A stretch of 64,000 nucleotides of DNA from assembly GCF_029852145.1 (NCBI RefSeq), contig NC_079974.1, forward strand, positions 13,641,041 through 13,705,040. The letters are read 5' to 3'. Below the pieces are notes generated by a model. It searched no databases. It was not told the DNA's origin and worked only from the letters and a program-made list of their open reading frames with translations. Position numbers and translations under genes: made by a program. Below, in pieces: positions 1 to 11,395 of the stretch. Within the stretch, counting starts at the first letter, position 1, and each line of letters begins with the position of its first letter. This DNA comes from Microplitis mediator (lineage: Eukaryota; Arthropoda; Insecta; Hymenoptera; Braconidae).

Positions 1-845
1 ATAAGATTTCATATGATCATATATGATCAGACATAATTATGTATAACCATATAAAACGTACTCTTGTAATTTCATAATGTTATATATAACCTTATATGAA
101 GTTACATCGAATTTTATAAAAATTTTATAAGATTATACAAATTATTATAAGAATTTTATAAGATCATATGAGTTTTTATATAATCATATATGACTGCATA
201 TAATGTATAACATTTTGTCTGGTAATGTCATAAACTCATATATAACTTTATAAAAAAGCGTATCAACCATTATAAGATCCTTATAAAATTATATAAATTT
301 TTATAAGAATTTTTTAAGATCGCATGAGCTTTTATATGATCAAATATGATTATATATAAGCATATAAAACTTCACCTGGTATTGTTATAAAATTATATAT
401 AACTTTAAATAAAATCACATCAAATGTTATAAAATTCTTATAAGATCATATAAATCCTTATAAGAATTTTATAGGATTATGTAAGCTTATAAGATTATGT
501 AAGCTTTCATGTAATCATATATAAACATATTTGTTTATATATGATTCTATAAAACCTTTTTCCGGATTATGTAAGCTTATAAGATTATGTAAGCTTTCAT
601 GTAATCATATATAAACATATATGTTTATATATGATTCTATAAAACCTTTTTCCGGGTTTATATAAAATCACATCAATTTTTCTAAAGTCCTCACAAAAGT
701 ATATTAATTCTTATAAGAACTTTGTAAGATCATATAAGCTTTTATGTAATCATATATAACTTTTATATATTTCTTGTATGATCATGTATAAATTGTATAT
801 GAACATATATGTTTATATATGATCATATAAAAAATTTTTCCCGGG
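1..845. mobile_element. Right end of a CCCGGG-terminated, AT-rich repeat element (left end outside window)
   Basis: The segment consists of degenerate words of about 10 bp such as atatgatcat and tataagatca, and ends in a run of T followed by CCCGGG at 840-845. Two internal copies of the same terminus (ctttttccgg) end at about 565 and 656, so the terminal motif has been tandemly duplicated. No coding frame is visible. The terminus matches the other CCCGGG elements in the window. The left end and target duplication cannot be seen. Confidence 0.6.
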
Positions 846-1222
846 ATCCTATATATTACTAGTCGTGTAGTAGATGGAACTCCATTTGTAGTAAATTTAA
901 CTACACATTTTTTTACGTACAGAATAAGTGTACAAAACTCCATTAAGATCCAACATAAATTGTCGATAGATAGTATTAAAATATGGAGATTATTTTATTC
1001 TTTAGAAAATAAAACTGATGGGATTAGATTATAATGTGAAAGGCATAAGTTATCAAAAATGAATACCAGATTTGATATTTTTCTTGATTTTTTTTTATTT
1101 TCAAAGCTACCAAATTATTTAAAGGAGTAATTAAATCATTAAGTTTATAGGCAAAAATATAAGCTTGTTAAACAAACTTTAAGATAAATTATCAAAATTG
1201 TCTATGTTTTAGTTTTTAAGTA
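846..1222. other. AT-rich DNA without recognisable gene
   Basis: I see no open frame, RNA gene or terminal repeat here. It is AT-rich sequence between the end of one repeat element and the start of a MITE. Confidence 0.5.
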
Positions 1223-1690
1223 CAGTAGGAACTCGTTATAAGGCTACGCGTTATCAGACTCTTCCTCTCAATTTGTTAAAACTCGCTCGGAACGCTTCCC
1301 CCACCAACAATTCTATAAAACTTTTGCGCCAAAACCTCACTATAAGACTAATGACCAGTACGACTAAAATCGAGATGAAATGAACATACATAAAGATTGT
1401 AGATTAAATATTTTTTTTTTTCATAAAGAATACTTAAAATTTCATAGTATCACATAATTAATTAACACAAAAGAACGACAAAATTCTGTTTATTTATGAT
1501 TATATATAAAATAGATTCACTGTATGATAGAGTAAAGTTGAGCCGAATACATGCATAAAACGCTAAACAGCGATAGACTTATAGCGAGGTTTACGCTCAA
1601 ACACTGTTAAGCACAATAGTGGGGGTACCTCAATTATAAGAATTTTTTCCGCTGCAGCCCCAAACTAGTCTTATTACGAGGTCCTACTAC
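1223..1690. mobile_element. Non-autonomous pogo/Tigger-like MITE
   Basis: The left end CAGTAGGAACTCGTTATAAG and the inverted right end (reverse complement GTAGTAGGACCTCGTAATAAG) form imperfect terminal repeats about 470 bp apart, next to a TA. CAGT-type ends with a TA target are typical of pogo/Tigger elements. No transposase remains. The last bases of the right end have diverged, so that boundary is approximate. Confidence 0.5.
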
Positions 1691-1850
1691 AATGTGAACT
1701 TTAATAGTGAAGAAAAAATAAACTAATTGACCGATTTAGCTCATCTTTGAACTTGATCAAGGTAATTATTACTTACAGAACAAGCATAGAAAATTTCATT
1801 CAGATCTGATAAGAATTGTAGGTGCTATCATAATAACAAGTTCAGTTCTA

Positions 1851-2315
1851 ATATATATATATATATATATATTAGGGTGCTCCGTTTGAAACGAAGATTT
1901 TTTTTTGTTCCCCATCAAAAATCTTGTTCTGCATGTAAAAATAAAAATTCAGTGAAATTTTGAGCTCTTAATAACAATATTAAGAACTGGAACAACGTCG
2001 TTGAAGTTTTCCCATGCTAACAGCATGTAAATTTGGATTCTTTTCTTTTTATCGAATAAAACTCAGCCCCGTATTCACGTATCTTATCGGTTCAAAGATT
2101 TCTTGGAAGAGAACTGTATGCTCTTTGAAAAAGCCTATATGTGCTTAGCAGTACCTTCAACTACAGCCCTCGTGGAAGCCTTGAAAGTCTCATTTCCTAC
2201 GAAATTAGTGGTTTTTTGTTGTCAACTTATAAACGGTTGACTTTTGGGAAAAAAGTACAGGACGTTTTTTGTAGGAAATTTAGTCTTCTACAAAAAAGTT
2301 TCCATAAGTCAAATC
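1851..2315. mobile_element. Left part of a TTAGGGTG-ended mariner-like MITE inserted in a (TA)n tract
   Basis: A (TA)n run at 1851-1871 is followed at 1872 by TTAGGGTGCTCC and a T-rich stretch, the same start type as the complete MITE at 48916-49419 (TTAGGGTG). The body shares loosely similar words with that MITE. E1 inserted at 2316, so the sequence continues at 13913. I could not find the right terminus; it was probably lost beside the minisatellite. Confidence 0.4.
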
Positions 2316-4626
2316 TATAACGTTCACTACTATTTCACACTACCCACGGCGGAGTGTGGTTAGTGTCAAATAGGCGTTATGGCCCACCGATGGTAAAAAC
2401 TGAAAATAAAAATAGAAAAACAGAAAAACAAAACCAAAAATGTCCTTTGGGAGATGCCCACGATCCCACTGGACACTCAGCTCTTCTCAGGCTGGGTTAG
2501 AAATCCGAATTGGGCGCCAGCTCGTGTACCCCACGAACGAAATAACAAATAAACAATAACGAAAGAAAATGAAATGGAAATGAAATAATAAAATATAATC
2601 AGAGAGCAGTATTCAGGTATTGGAAAAGGAAAAGCAAGAAAGAGATAGATGCAATAAATAAATAATAATAATATTTAATTAAATCCCGGGTTGGTAGCCA
2701 TTTACCCGATATAATTTAGTTTATAATGTTCCAGCGGGTATATAAACAATAAACAATAATAAAAAATAATAGTAATCACTTCACAATATAAAAGTACTGA
2801 CCATAGTCAAATAACGCAAAACAATAAATATAATAAACAAATGTTCCTTTGGTTATCACTCGCACGTGATAAATACTAAATATAAATATTTATAATTAAT
2901 AATTGTTACGCGCACACATACAAATTTCTCAATTATTTAATTATATAATTCGCAAAATAATAATAATCACTCAATTACGTATAACTATAATATTGTTAAA
3001 TAGTTATACCAAATAATCACCCAATGTTGAAAATAATACTCATGTGAATAATTACAACTAATATTTAATTATTCACCGCAAATTTAATCCCAAAAACCCA
3101 TTGGTGATATTCAATAATTGTAAAATAATTTCCAACTGGTGAAATATGATCAAAACAAAACAAATGGGTATATTTTTACCGCAAATAATAAATAATATAA
3201 ATTATCATCACCATAAAATAATAAATGGGGTTCAAATAATAATTAATTAAGGATAAATATCCACCAACAAAATAAATACTTCCCCACACTCTTCAAACTA
3301 ATGATTATAAAATATAAATAATAATTATAACTAATACCAATTATTTACCGGCGGCAATGCACGGTCACCAATAATTAATATAAATAATATAGTAATAATA
3401 ATTAATATTAATTATTTACCGTAAACATTATACGGTCACCAATAATTAATATAAATAAAATAATAAGGATAATGAATTAATTATTTACCGACAATAATAT
3501 GCGGTCACCAATAATTAATAAAATATAAAATAATACCACCAAATATTAATAATTATTTACCGTCAATAACATAGGCGGTCACCAATAATTATTAATAAAC
3601 AATCATAAATTTACCGTCCAACCTTTGGATTTCAGTTTTGTCGCCGGGACAAAGAATTACGCCACTATATATATATATTGAAATCTCTCTCTCACTCACA
3701 CGTGAGATATACCCAAATGGCCACCAACGCGGGACAAATTACACGCCAATGAATTATACTCAAAGGTACTTACAGTCCTCGCCAATCTCCAAGACTCGTA
3801 ATGGCTCCATTGGTTTTTAATTAATAAATTTTTGACAATCAATGTCCCAACAATTCAAATAATACACGTACCGCGTACTATGCAAATTATTAATAGCCAA
3901 TATAATTTTGTGGCGTTTACTGATTTCAAATGGCGTCTCAATATATATTTTTGGCAATAACAGCAGCACACCTTACTCTCACAAAAGTTTATCCACGTCT
4001 GGCCATGGCAGCACGTGAGTCCCATGCCGGCACCTCGGCCGGCGCCATCTTGTAATGGTTTCTCTTTTCAACCAATGGAGCACTATTTCTGTCGCATGTT
4101 AATTCACTCATTGACATCAACATGATGCAATGACTGTTTTGGCATGTAATTTGTCCACTCTCGGCATTAAATGGCCATTCTTTTTCCCAAAAATAATTAA
4201 TAAGATACTTTTATACCTAAATATTCCCGTAGTTTAGGTATAATGCCCGTAAATTTATTTAAATTAAATAAATTCCCCGAGGCCAACTGTTGCATTGCCG
4301 CGCATGCGCCAACCAACCAACATAATAATAATAATAATCAAATAATTAAATTAAATAAATGCGTAATTAATTATCCCGGCGGCTGTAAAATCCATTGGCA
4401 GGTTTATAACATCCAGTAATTTTTACTGATTTGGCCGCAATTTTTATACAGTAAATTAAACAATTAATAAACACACAGTAAACAAAATAAAGTAGTGCAT
4501 AAAATAATAATAACAACAGTATAATAATAATAATAATGTCGGAGACGTGCTGAGCAGCGTGTGCTGCCATCTGTTGCCCTTCTCCGACCTGATGCGAAGA
4601 TGCCTCGATATTTAAATATCGTGACA
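2316..4626 (-). repeat. E1 3' LTR
   Basis: This is a direct repeat of 11598-13908. It contains a block (about 3338-3597) of four ~65-bp tandem units, each with tttaccg and, 10-14 bp later, cggtcacc, which can pair as small hairpins. Small open frames inside (for example 3638-3820 and 4367-4627) recur identically in the other LTR only because the LTRs are identical, and resemble no protein I know. Confidence 0.93.
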
Positions 4627-4637
4627 CCCCCCCACCA
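4627..4637 (-). promoter_or_regulatory. E1 polypurine tract
   Basis: On the minus strand the sequence TGGTGGGGGGG lies directly before the TGTCACG start of the 3' LTR. This is the expected place and composition for the plus-strand DNA primer. Confidence 0.75.
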
Positions 4638-4967
4638 GGCCGGTCTTAGCCCTCTGCAAGACCTTTGGCCGAGACAACAGCAGTCTTCGCATTCATTGGC
4701 GTGTTCAAACAATTACAACACTTCACTTACCTTCTCGTTCTTGCTATTATTGGGGGTAGAGGTAATGTTAAGGAGAAGGGTATATTTAAATGAATGATGT
4801 CATGAATACTGGGTGTGTGTGGCGCTTTAATTGACTCTCGTACCAAATGGGGAACGTACAATGATTGTTTTACCCACTTGGCCGCCTACCGACACGAACA
4901 AACTAAATAAATACATAATAGAAAAATAAGGATAATAAATAATAAGATAATAAGGGACCACTTCCCA
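4638..4967. other. E1 untranslated region before the 3' LTR
   Basis: About 330 bp between the third ORF and the polypurine tract. Only short frames are present and none is convincing. Confidence 0.5.
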
Positions 4968-5519
4968 TCACTGAGGTTGCGTTATGCAATAACGCCGGAT
5001 TAAATCTTTGTTCCACGTGAATCTTGGAAGAGTCGGCAACGCCCACAACTGCTCGGTTCCAGTGCGACCGCACTGAGGACACGGGTTATGCTGCCACGCC
5101 AAATTCTGTGTCTGGACCAGCCTAACATTGCAACACACCATGCAGCGCCCTCTGGCCGCCAACCGTGCTCGCCCATGCGGCCCGTGGCAAACATCGGTAT
5201 CAAAGAATGCGACGCATTCATTACAAAACGGCTTTATCTCCGCTGGCGGATTAACACAATCTCGCGCCGCGTGGTTCGGGTCACCACATCGTGCGCAGCC
5301 AGGTCGAGCTTCACGAGCAGCCCATTGGATTTTCCACGCCTTGACCTGGTCGGAAAATAGGTTTTCAATGACCCATTTCCATTCCCGCGTCCCTGGCTCA
5401 TACTGGCGAAGTTCTTGGTCCCGGAATTCGGCTCTGACGAGCTCACGCCCGGCCTCTTTCTCCGCCTCAGTCAATACCGGCTTGGCTATTCGGTAGTGAA
5501 CCCAGTTCCGGGCACACAT
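4968..5519 (-). CDS. E1 ORF3: Cys-rich zinc-knuckle protein in the env position
   Basis: This 183-aa frame lies downstream of pol, where an env gene would sit, but shows no signal peptide or membrane segment. It has a CCHC knuckle (C75-x2-C78-x4-H83-x4-C88) and further Cys pairs at 99/102, 126/129 and 147/150, suggesting a multi-zinc nucleic-acid-binding protein. The N-terminal 70 residues are charged and rich in Glu, Arg and Trp. Just upstream on the minus strand, acttacag followed by atctg resembles a splice acceptor, so the ORF could be read from a spliced subgenomic RNA. No break is visible. Function is unknown; a duplicated nucleocapsid or RNA chaperone role is inference. Confidence 0.7.
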   Translation of the reverse strand: MCARNWVHYRIAKPVLTEAEKEAGRELVRAEFRDQELRQYEPGTREWKWVIENLFSDQVKAWKIQWAAREARPGCARCGDPNHAARDCVNPPAEIKPFCNECVAFFDTDVCHGPHGRARLAARGRCMVCCNVRLVQTQNLAWQHNPCPQCGRTGTEQLWALPTLPRFTWNKDLIRRYCITQPQ

Positions 5520-5696
5520 CAGATCTGTAAGTATTATTATTGCTCGTTATTACCCCCACTGGGCTTCAAATCATGGCACATTGTACCAAAGCGATAGTGA
5601 AAGTAAAAAGCAATAGATAGTAGCAAAGCGATAGAAAGACAGGGCAAGTAATAGAAACAGTAGGTAGACAAGTAGAGGCAAACCATTGGCGAGTCA

Positions 5697-8600
5697 TCAA
5701 GTGACCATCAAGATCGCGTTAACAGACGCCCGAGCAACCGAATTCTCAACCGCTTGAACCACATTCTCGGCGCGTTTGAACAATTTCAGCAATTTAATAT
5801 GGCTGCGACCCACGCCTTTACCATCGAGCGTCTTTAACTCCACAATCACCGGTGTGACCACCATATCAACCACCAATGGACCGACAAACCTTGGAGCCAA
5901 CTTACCGACCACTTGTTCGCTCTTTTTCGACAACACCTTATTTGGACGATACACAAGATCACCGACTTCGAAAACCCCCACTCGGCGAGTTTTATTATAA
6001 TACTTCGCGTACCGTTCGGATGCTCGACGTATGTTTTGGTTGACTATGTCCCTCAGATCAACCATTCGATCCATACGTGCTACCCAAGAAGACCGTTCCA
6101 CATTGTCCTCGAGTTGTACCGCGTCGTTATCATGCCCATAACATCTCATGGGACACGGCTCTCGTCCAAAGTTAAGGAAGGCTGGGCTCACTCCCAGGCT
6201 TTCATGACTTGCCGTATTATACGCAAACTGGAACTCGTATATATATTTATCCCACTCCCGATGGTCGTCTTCCAGATAGCTCATGATCATGGTTTTGATG
6301 TTCCGGTTTACACGTTCCACTGGGTTGGCCTGTGCATGGTATGGCGGAGTGGTCATGTGTTGTATACCACATTCCTCGATCACGGCTTGTACATCTCTAT
6401 TCAAATACTCACGTCCGTTATCGGTCCAAAACACCTTTGGAGTGCCCCACCGGTTCAAAATCGCTTGTCTAAAGCTATTTGCAACCGTTTTACCATTGGC
6501 AGCTCTTACTGGAACACACTCAATCCAACGGGTATACAAATCTTCGAAAATGATCAAATATGCAAATCCAGATTTTGACCGAGTGAACGACATCGTATCT
6601 GCGGCCACTACCTCCCACGGTTCCATTGGTGCTCTGGTTTCCATCAAACCGAGCGGTTTTTGCTGAACTGGTTTTGCCTCAATACACGTTTCACATTCCA
6701 ACACGTACTGGCGAATGTCTTTAGACATGCCCGGCCAATAATATCGCGCCTTCACACGTTCCAAAGTCTTACGGATTCCCAGGTGGCCGGATTGAGGATG
6801 GTCATGGGCCTGTTGCAATACCCACCATTTATCCTTCGGAGGTACCACCAGCTTCCAAATCACATCACCGTCGGCAATCAGACCTTCCATTGGCGCGGGT
6901 ACTTGCTTGTACAGCCGCCCATGGTCATACTGATACCCTGGCACTGCATCTGGGTCCGTTTCCAGTAGTTGACACTTTTCAGTATACCAATCGTCATCGG
7001 TGTCCTCGTCCAGCACGTTTAGGTCCTCTGGTGCTTCTGATTCATCCTCGAAACGACGGGATAACGCGTCCGGAGCTTCATTTTCCGACCCACGACGGTA
7101 TTCAATCCGCATGTCATATTCGGATAATTCCAGTGCCCATCTGGCTAACTTTCCAGTGGGGTCCCGAGTGTTCATTAACCATCGAAGACTTGAGTGGTCA
7201 GTCACCACCGTGAAGGTGTACCCTTCCAGGTACGGGCGAAATTTCCTTACTGACCACACCACAGCAAGACACTCCTTTTCTGTGGTGCTGTAATTGGCTT
7301 CCGCTGGTGTTAATGACTTACTTGCGCAAGCAATCAGTCGTTCTTTGTCCTCTTCACGTTGGACCAGCACTGCACCCAATCCCGATTGACTAGCATCGGT
7401 GTACAACACGAATGGTAAAGAATAATCAGGCGTACTCAGAACTGGTGCCTCTACCAGAGCCTGTTTCAATGCCTGAAATGACGCCTCCTCGACTTCGGTC
7501 CACTGCCACTGGAGATTTTTGCGTGTTAGTCTGAATAGGGGTCCAGCTACGCAGGCTACATTTTTGAGGTGACGATGGTACCAATTGATCATCCCGTTGA
7601 ACCGACGAACTTGTTTTACGTTCTTCGGTGTCGGATAATTCACGATGGGCTCAATTTTCTCCGGATCTGGTCTCAACCCGTCCTTGTCCAACAGGAAACC
7701 CAAAAATCGAGCCTGAGATTGGCAGAATTTACTCTTCTCGAAATTCAGAGTAAACCCTGCCTCTCGTATCCGCTTCAGAACTTCAGCCAATACTTCCAAG
7801 TGCTTTTCAAACGTCGGAGTGATCACAATAATGTCATCCAGGTACGCTGCAGCGTATGGTTTTAAATCTGGAGTGATTATCCGATCAATTCCCCGCTGGA
7901 AGGTCGCTGGTGCGTTGCACAAGCCCATTGGCATCCTCTTATACTGATAGAGGCCTCTACCAGGTACACAGAATGCTGTAAATGGCCGACATTGCTCAGT
8001 CAACAGGATCTGGTAATACGCAGAGTTCATGTCAATCGTTGAGATGTAATGTGCTTCTCCGCAGCCATCCAATACTTCATGTATCGGAGGTGACCGATAT
8101 GTATCGCGTTCAGTCACTGCATTGACATCTCTGAAGTCCACGCACATGCGATATTTTCCATTGGGTCTTTTTACCATCACCGGTTGACTTAGCCATTCTG
8201 ACGACGCCGCTGGTTCGATGATATCCTCAATTACCATTTGGTCCACGATTTCCTGCATAGCTTCCAACACCACTGGAGATCGTCGATATACACGCTGCTT
8301 GACGGGTTTGTGCTCTTTCAGCCTGATATCATGCTCGACCAAGTGAGTCAGACCCAGCCCCGGGGTCATCAGACTCTTTTGGTGATCAATGAACTGCTGT
8401 AACTGTTTTGTTTCATTATCAGTTAGCTCTTGCAGTGCGCAGAATGTCTTACGACGGCTGGTCGACGTTTCCCGAGCCAATTGATGCCACTCGCCATCGC
8501 GTATGCGCCATAAATTCCGCTGTAGGTCCAACTGCATTTGGAAATGATCGATGAAGTTCATCCCAATCAGATTCAACGATCCCAGTCTTGGTATGTAATG

Positions 8601-9167
8601 TATTGGAAATGTCACTTCTTCAACATTATCCAATGTCAATACCGGTCCAATCACACCTCCACTCTCATCGGTGGTATGATTGGCCATGCCAAATCTGGTG
8701 GGAGTCTCTTCCACCATGAATGGACACCCTGAGTCCATCAATTCTCTGGCAAAAGACCCAAATGCAGTGGTTTTAGCCCCCGTGTCGATAATAGCAATGC
8801 GAGACCTTCCCGCAACGCTTATTGAAACCATTGGTCGCGAATGCCCGGTTTTGAACCGCCAAAACCCATTGGAGACCTCTGGTTCAGCCAAATCTCGCCT
8901 CGTGTGCATCGCCAGCAAATCATCAGTCAACACATCCATTGTAGCATCTAATTCTTGAGATAGACCCGCACTGGGTGGTTGACTGATGGCGTGTACCTCG
9001 ACCTGGACACAGATTCGGTGCTGTTGATCGTCTGGTTGAGGGCTTACCACGCTATGAAGACCGTCACCCTCTATTGACGGCCCGCATTGGCGTTTTTTGG
9101 CTGCACAGATCTTGGTGGGCACTGACAAGTCACCGCTGTCTTGCCTACTGTCCCACATCTTGGACAT
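5697..9167 (-). CDS. pol: E1 Pol polyprotein (protease, reverse transcriptase, RNase H, integrase)
   Basis: The frame of 1,156 aa is intact. Domains in order: aspartic protease with DTG at 128-130; reverse transcriptase about 290-500 with the catalytic YLDD at 442-445 and the earlier Asp at 379; RNase H about 585-690 with TDAS at 590-593 and Asp657; integrase zinc finger H790/H795/C825/C828; integrase catalytic D857, D916, E951; and a basic C-terminal tail. This order is the Ty3/gypsy order. Pol overlaps the end of gag by about 97 bp and lies in the -1 frame relative to it, so expression probably needs a -1 ribosomal frameshift; the annotated Met need not be a real start. All catalytic residues I looked for are present. 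Confidence 0.95.
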   Translation of the reverse strand: MSKMWDSRQDSGDLSVPTKICAAKKRQCGPSIEGDGLHSVVSPQPDDQQHRICVQVEVHAISQPPSAGLSQELDATMDVLTDDLLAMHTRRDLAEPEVSNGFWRFKTGHSRPMVSISVAGRSRIAIIDTGAKTTAFGSFARELMDSGCPFMVEETPTRFGMANHTTDESGGVIGPVLTLDNVEEVTFPIHYIPRLGSLNLIGMNFIDHFQMQLDLQRNLWRIRDGEWHQLARETSTSRRKTFCALQELTDNETKQLQQFIDHQKSLMTPGLGLTHLVEHDIRLKEHKPVKQRVYRRSPVVLEAMQEIVDQMVIEDIIEPAASSEWLSQPVMVKRPNGKYRMCVDFRDVNAVTERDTYRSPPIHEVLDGCGEAHYISTIDMNSAYYQILLTEQCRPFTAFCVPGRGLYQYKRMPMGLCNAPATFQRGIDRIITPDLKPYAAAYLDDIIVITPTFEKHLEVLAEVLKRIREAGFTLNFEKSKFCQSQARFLGFLLDKDGLRPDPEKIEPIVNYPTPKNVKQVRRFNGMINWYHRHLKNVACVAGPLFRLTRKNLQWQWTEVEEASFQALKQALVEAPVLSTPDYSLPFVLYTDASQSGLGAVLVQREEDKERLIACASKSLTPAEANYSTTEKECLAVVWSVRKFRPYLEGYTFTVVTDHSSLRWLMNTRDPTGKLARWALELSEYDMRIEYRRGSENEAPDALSRRFEDESEAPEDLNVLDEDTDDDWYTEKCQLLETDPDAVPGYQYDHGRLYKQVPAPMEGLIADGDVIWKLVVPPKDKWWVLQQAHDHPQSGHLGIRKTLERVKARYYWPGMSKDIRQYVLECETCIEAKPVQQKPLGLMETRAPMEPWEVVAADTMSFTRSKSGFAYLIIFEDLYTRWIECVPVRAANGKTVANSFRQAILNRWGTPKVFWTDNGREYLNRDVQAVIEECGIQHMTTPPYHAQANPVERVNRNIKTMIMSYLEDDHREWDKYIYEFQFAYNTASHESLGVSPAFLNFGREPCPMRCYGHDNDAVQLEDNVERSSWVARMDRMVDLRDIVNQNIRRASERYAKYYNKTRRVGVFEVGDLVYRPNKVLSKKSEQVVGKLAPRFVGPLVVDMVVTPVIVELKTLDGKGVGRSHIKLLKLFKRAENVVQAVENSVARASVNAILMVT

Positions 9168-11395
9168 ACATCGCGATGAGGTTCACGACAATCATAGCTC
9201 AGGTGCTGCAACGACCCACAGTTGAAACAAAATCGAGGTCGACGAAATGCTGGTGCTCGAGGATTTAAATTTCCCGGGCCCCTAGACGTCGACGGATTCC
9301 CCGGAATGTTTCCACCAGGTACCGATGGTGGAATTTGCTGTGCATTAGGCCTTACTGGTGCCAGGTTTGGTCCTGCCGGCTTATCAGGCTTGCCTGCGAT
9401 TCCCACCGGCGCCAATTCTGGGTCAGAAACGTCGTGTCTATCGCGTTTCTTGGACTTTTTGGACTTCTTGGACTTGGCTTCTCCCACTGGTGATGTTTGT
9501 TTCGCAGCCTCACCAGATCCGTGATCCTCAACCGCGTGCATCAACCCTCGATGCTCCCGTGGTTGTTTTGGGCCGTATGCATATGAACACTCCTTCACAT
9601 ATGCTTCTTCCCGTGGTGGTGGGGCACGTCGAGTTTTAGCCGCTCGCCATTTTTCTTCCAGACGAGTTGCCTCGTGCAACAGCGACTGATAAGTATCGAA
9701 TTTACCAGCCGGGCAATGGTCCCAGAATTCAGGTCGCAGACCTTGGCAGGCTCGGCGCACTTGCCGTGACTCATCTGGGGGGTGACGTAATCGAGAATAC
9801 AAACTCTGTAGACAAATCAGGTAATTTCGCGACGATTCCCTTTCACCTTGGTTTCGCGCCCGGATATCCGATTTGATCTCCCGCTGGCGCCTTCCTCCTG
9901 TAAACCAAGTGCGAAATTCGTCTTTAAATTGCTCCCATCGCGTCCACCGTTCGAAGTTGGCCGAACACCACGTAGCAGCAACACCAGTGAACACTTCAGG
10001 CAGAACTGCCAACCGACCCTCATGCCTGATGCCAGCACTTCGCATGAGTACTGACAACCGCCGCAGGAACTCGTCACCTGTCATTGACCCATCTCCAGCA
10101 AAGGACAGCTTCCAATTGCGGGCAATTGCCCCATAATCGCGATCACGACCATGAGATCTCGACCGTGATCGACGTTCAGCCCTCTGACTGGCATATGAGT
10201 CATTTGAGGACCATGATGGGCTACCACTGGAGTCAGAATCATCTCCATGATCAGATGGTCGCCCATGGTGTTGTTGCTGGGTTGTCCTCTGGCCCCGGTT
10301 TCCCTCTGGTGGCCAGTTAACGTGCACATTTGACGCCGAAGTGGTACACGCTGGTGGTATCGTGCTCATTTGCGGTCCACACGCATTCACCGTTTGCGTG
10401 GTGGCCCTCAAGTTACCCATTTGCCCCGCTGCCGTATGGATGGCGCTTAAATACGACGGTATGGACGCAGCTACACAGCTGCGAATCGGTGACGACGCCC
10501 GAAATGGATCCAGCGGACGTAATGTGTTTGCTGCTGACGTGCCAGCGGTCACATTCGACAACATGGCCGTAATTCGGGTCTCAAACACCCGTAACACCTC
10601 TACGACATCCCGATGGGTCGCAAATGCGTCCATTGGGGCTTGCTGCTGCACCCTTGAAGCGACAGATACTGTTGAAGTACTAGTGACCGGCACACTTGAC
10701 TTCCCAGTCGTTGCAGAGACCCCGGTATGAATTCCCATGGATTGCAATCGGTCCATAATGGCCAAATCGTCCCGTTCACGACCAACAGCTGACTCCCGCA
10801 TCAGCTCATCCACCAATGGGTCCCACAAGACGTCTTTACCGTCATCACGGTCCATTAAACGTCTGACACGATCACGAATGACACTGTCTGTCCCATGGTG
10901 ATTCAACCACCGACTGCGTAAATACTCTCGCAAAGCCGCGACATCCACATACTCTGGGATAGTATCAGATCCTGACGGAATTTCATCTACGGCTGGGCTC
11001 CATCGGACATTGAGGGCACCCAGCGCCCTCTGGTGGTATCGATTTAATCGATTCCGAAGAACCAGTGGGGACCCAAATGTTGATAACCCAAAGCTGGCCA
11101 ACAACATTTTAAGTTTTGATGGTGGTTGATCCAGCAACCACGTAAGCTCAGTCGGTGGTAATGTACTATCACTACCGTGCTCCTCGTCGTGACCCTCGTT
11201 GTCCTCTAGTGTCAACGTGTCATTGGGCCCATGATGACCTGCGGCTCGCAATTCATCACCCAATGGTATGGTGGTTGGGGGCTGACTCGAGTTTGACTGC
11301 CCGCTTGGCGGGTCATCATTATCGCCTCCACGCATTCGTTGGCATGCCGCCAATAACGCACTCGATTCGTCCCAAATTTCGCGCCACGACTCCAT
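9071..11395 (-). CDS. gag: E1 Gag with SAP-like N-terminus and CCHC knuckle
   Basis: This 774-aa Gag begins about 200 bp inside the 5' LTR. Residues about 92-122 fit a SAP-type helix-extension-helix (LKxLLxxxGLxxxGxxxxLxxRL), a DNA-binding fold unusual for Gag. The middle (about 255-420) is low-complexity with an RS-rich patch at 407-414. Residues about 425-585 resemble the retrotransposon Gag capsid domain. A Lys/Ser run is at 641-650. A canonical zinc knuckle is at C723-C726-H731-C736; a second Cys cluster (C744, C747, C757) has Lys where His is expected and looks degenerate. Gag would form the virus-like particle and package RNA. Confidence 0.92.
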   Translation of the reverse strand: MESWREIWDESSALLAACQRMRGGDNDDPPSGQSNSSQPPTTIPLGDELRAAGHHGPNDTLTLEDNEGHDEEHGSDSTLPPTELTWLLDQPPSKLKMLLASFGLSTFGSPLVLRNRLNRYHQRALGALNVRWSPAVDEIPSGSDTIPEYVDVAALREYLRSRWLNHHGTDSVIRDRVRRLMDRDDGKDVLWDPLVDELMRESAVGRERDDLAIMDRLQSMGIHTGVSATTGKSSVPVTSTSTVSVASRVQQQAPMDAFATHRDVVEVLRVFETRITAMLSNVTAGTSAANTLRPLDPFRASSPIRSCVAASIPSYLSAIHTAAGQMGNLRATTQTVNACGPQMSTIPPACTTSASNVHVNWPPEGNRGQRTTQQQHHGRPSDHGDDSDSSGSPSWSSNDSYASQRAERRSRSRSHGRDRDYGAIARNWKLSFAGDGSMTGDEFLRRLSVLMRSAGIRHEGRLAVLPEVFTGVAATWCSANFERWTRWEQFKDEFRTWFTGGRRQREIKSDIRARNQGERESSRNYLICLQSLYSRLRHPPDESRQVRRACQGLRPEFWDHCPAGKFDTYQSLLHEATRLEEKWRAAKTRRAPPPREEAYVKECSYAYGPKQPREHRGLMHAVEDHGSGEAAKQTSPVGEAKSKKSKKSKKRDRHDVSDPELAPVGIAGKPDKPAGPNLAPVRPNAQQIPPSVPGGNIPGNPSTSRGPGNLNPRAPAFRRPRFCFNCGSLQHLSYDCREPHRDVCPRCGTVGKTAVTCQCPPRSVQPKNANAGRQ

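Noticed and set aside
3638..3820. 60-codon frame repeated at 12920-13102
   Set aside because: It recurs only because the two LTRs are identical; no motif and no expression signal supports it.
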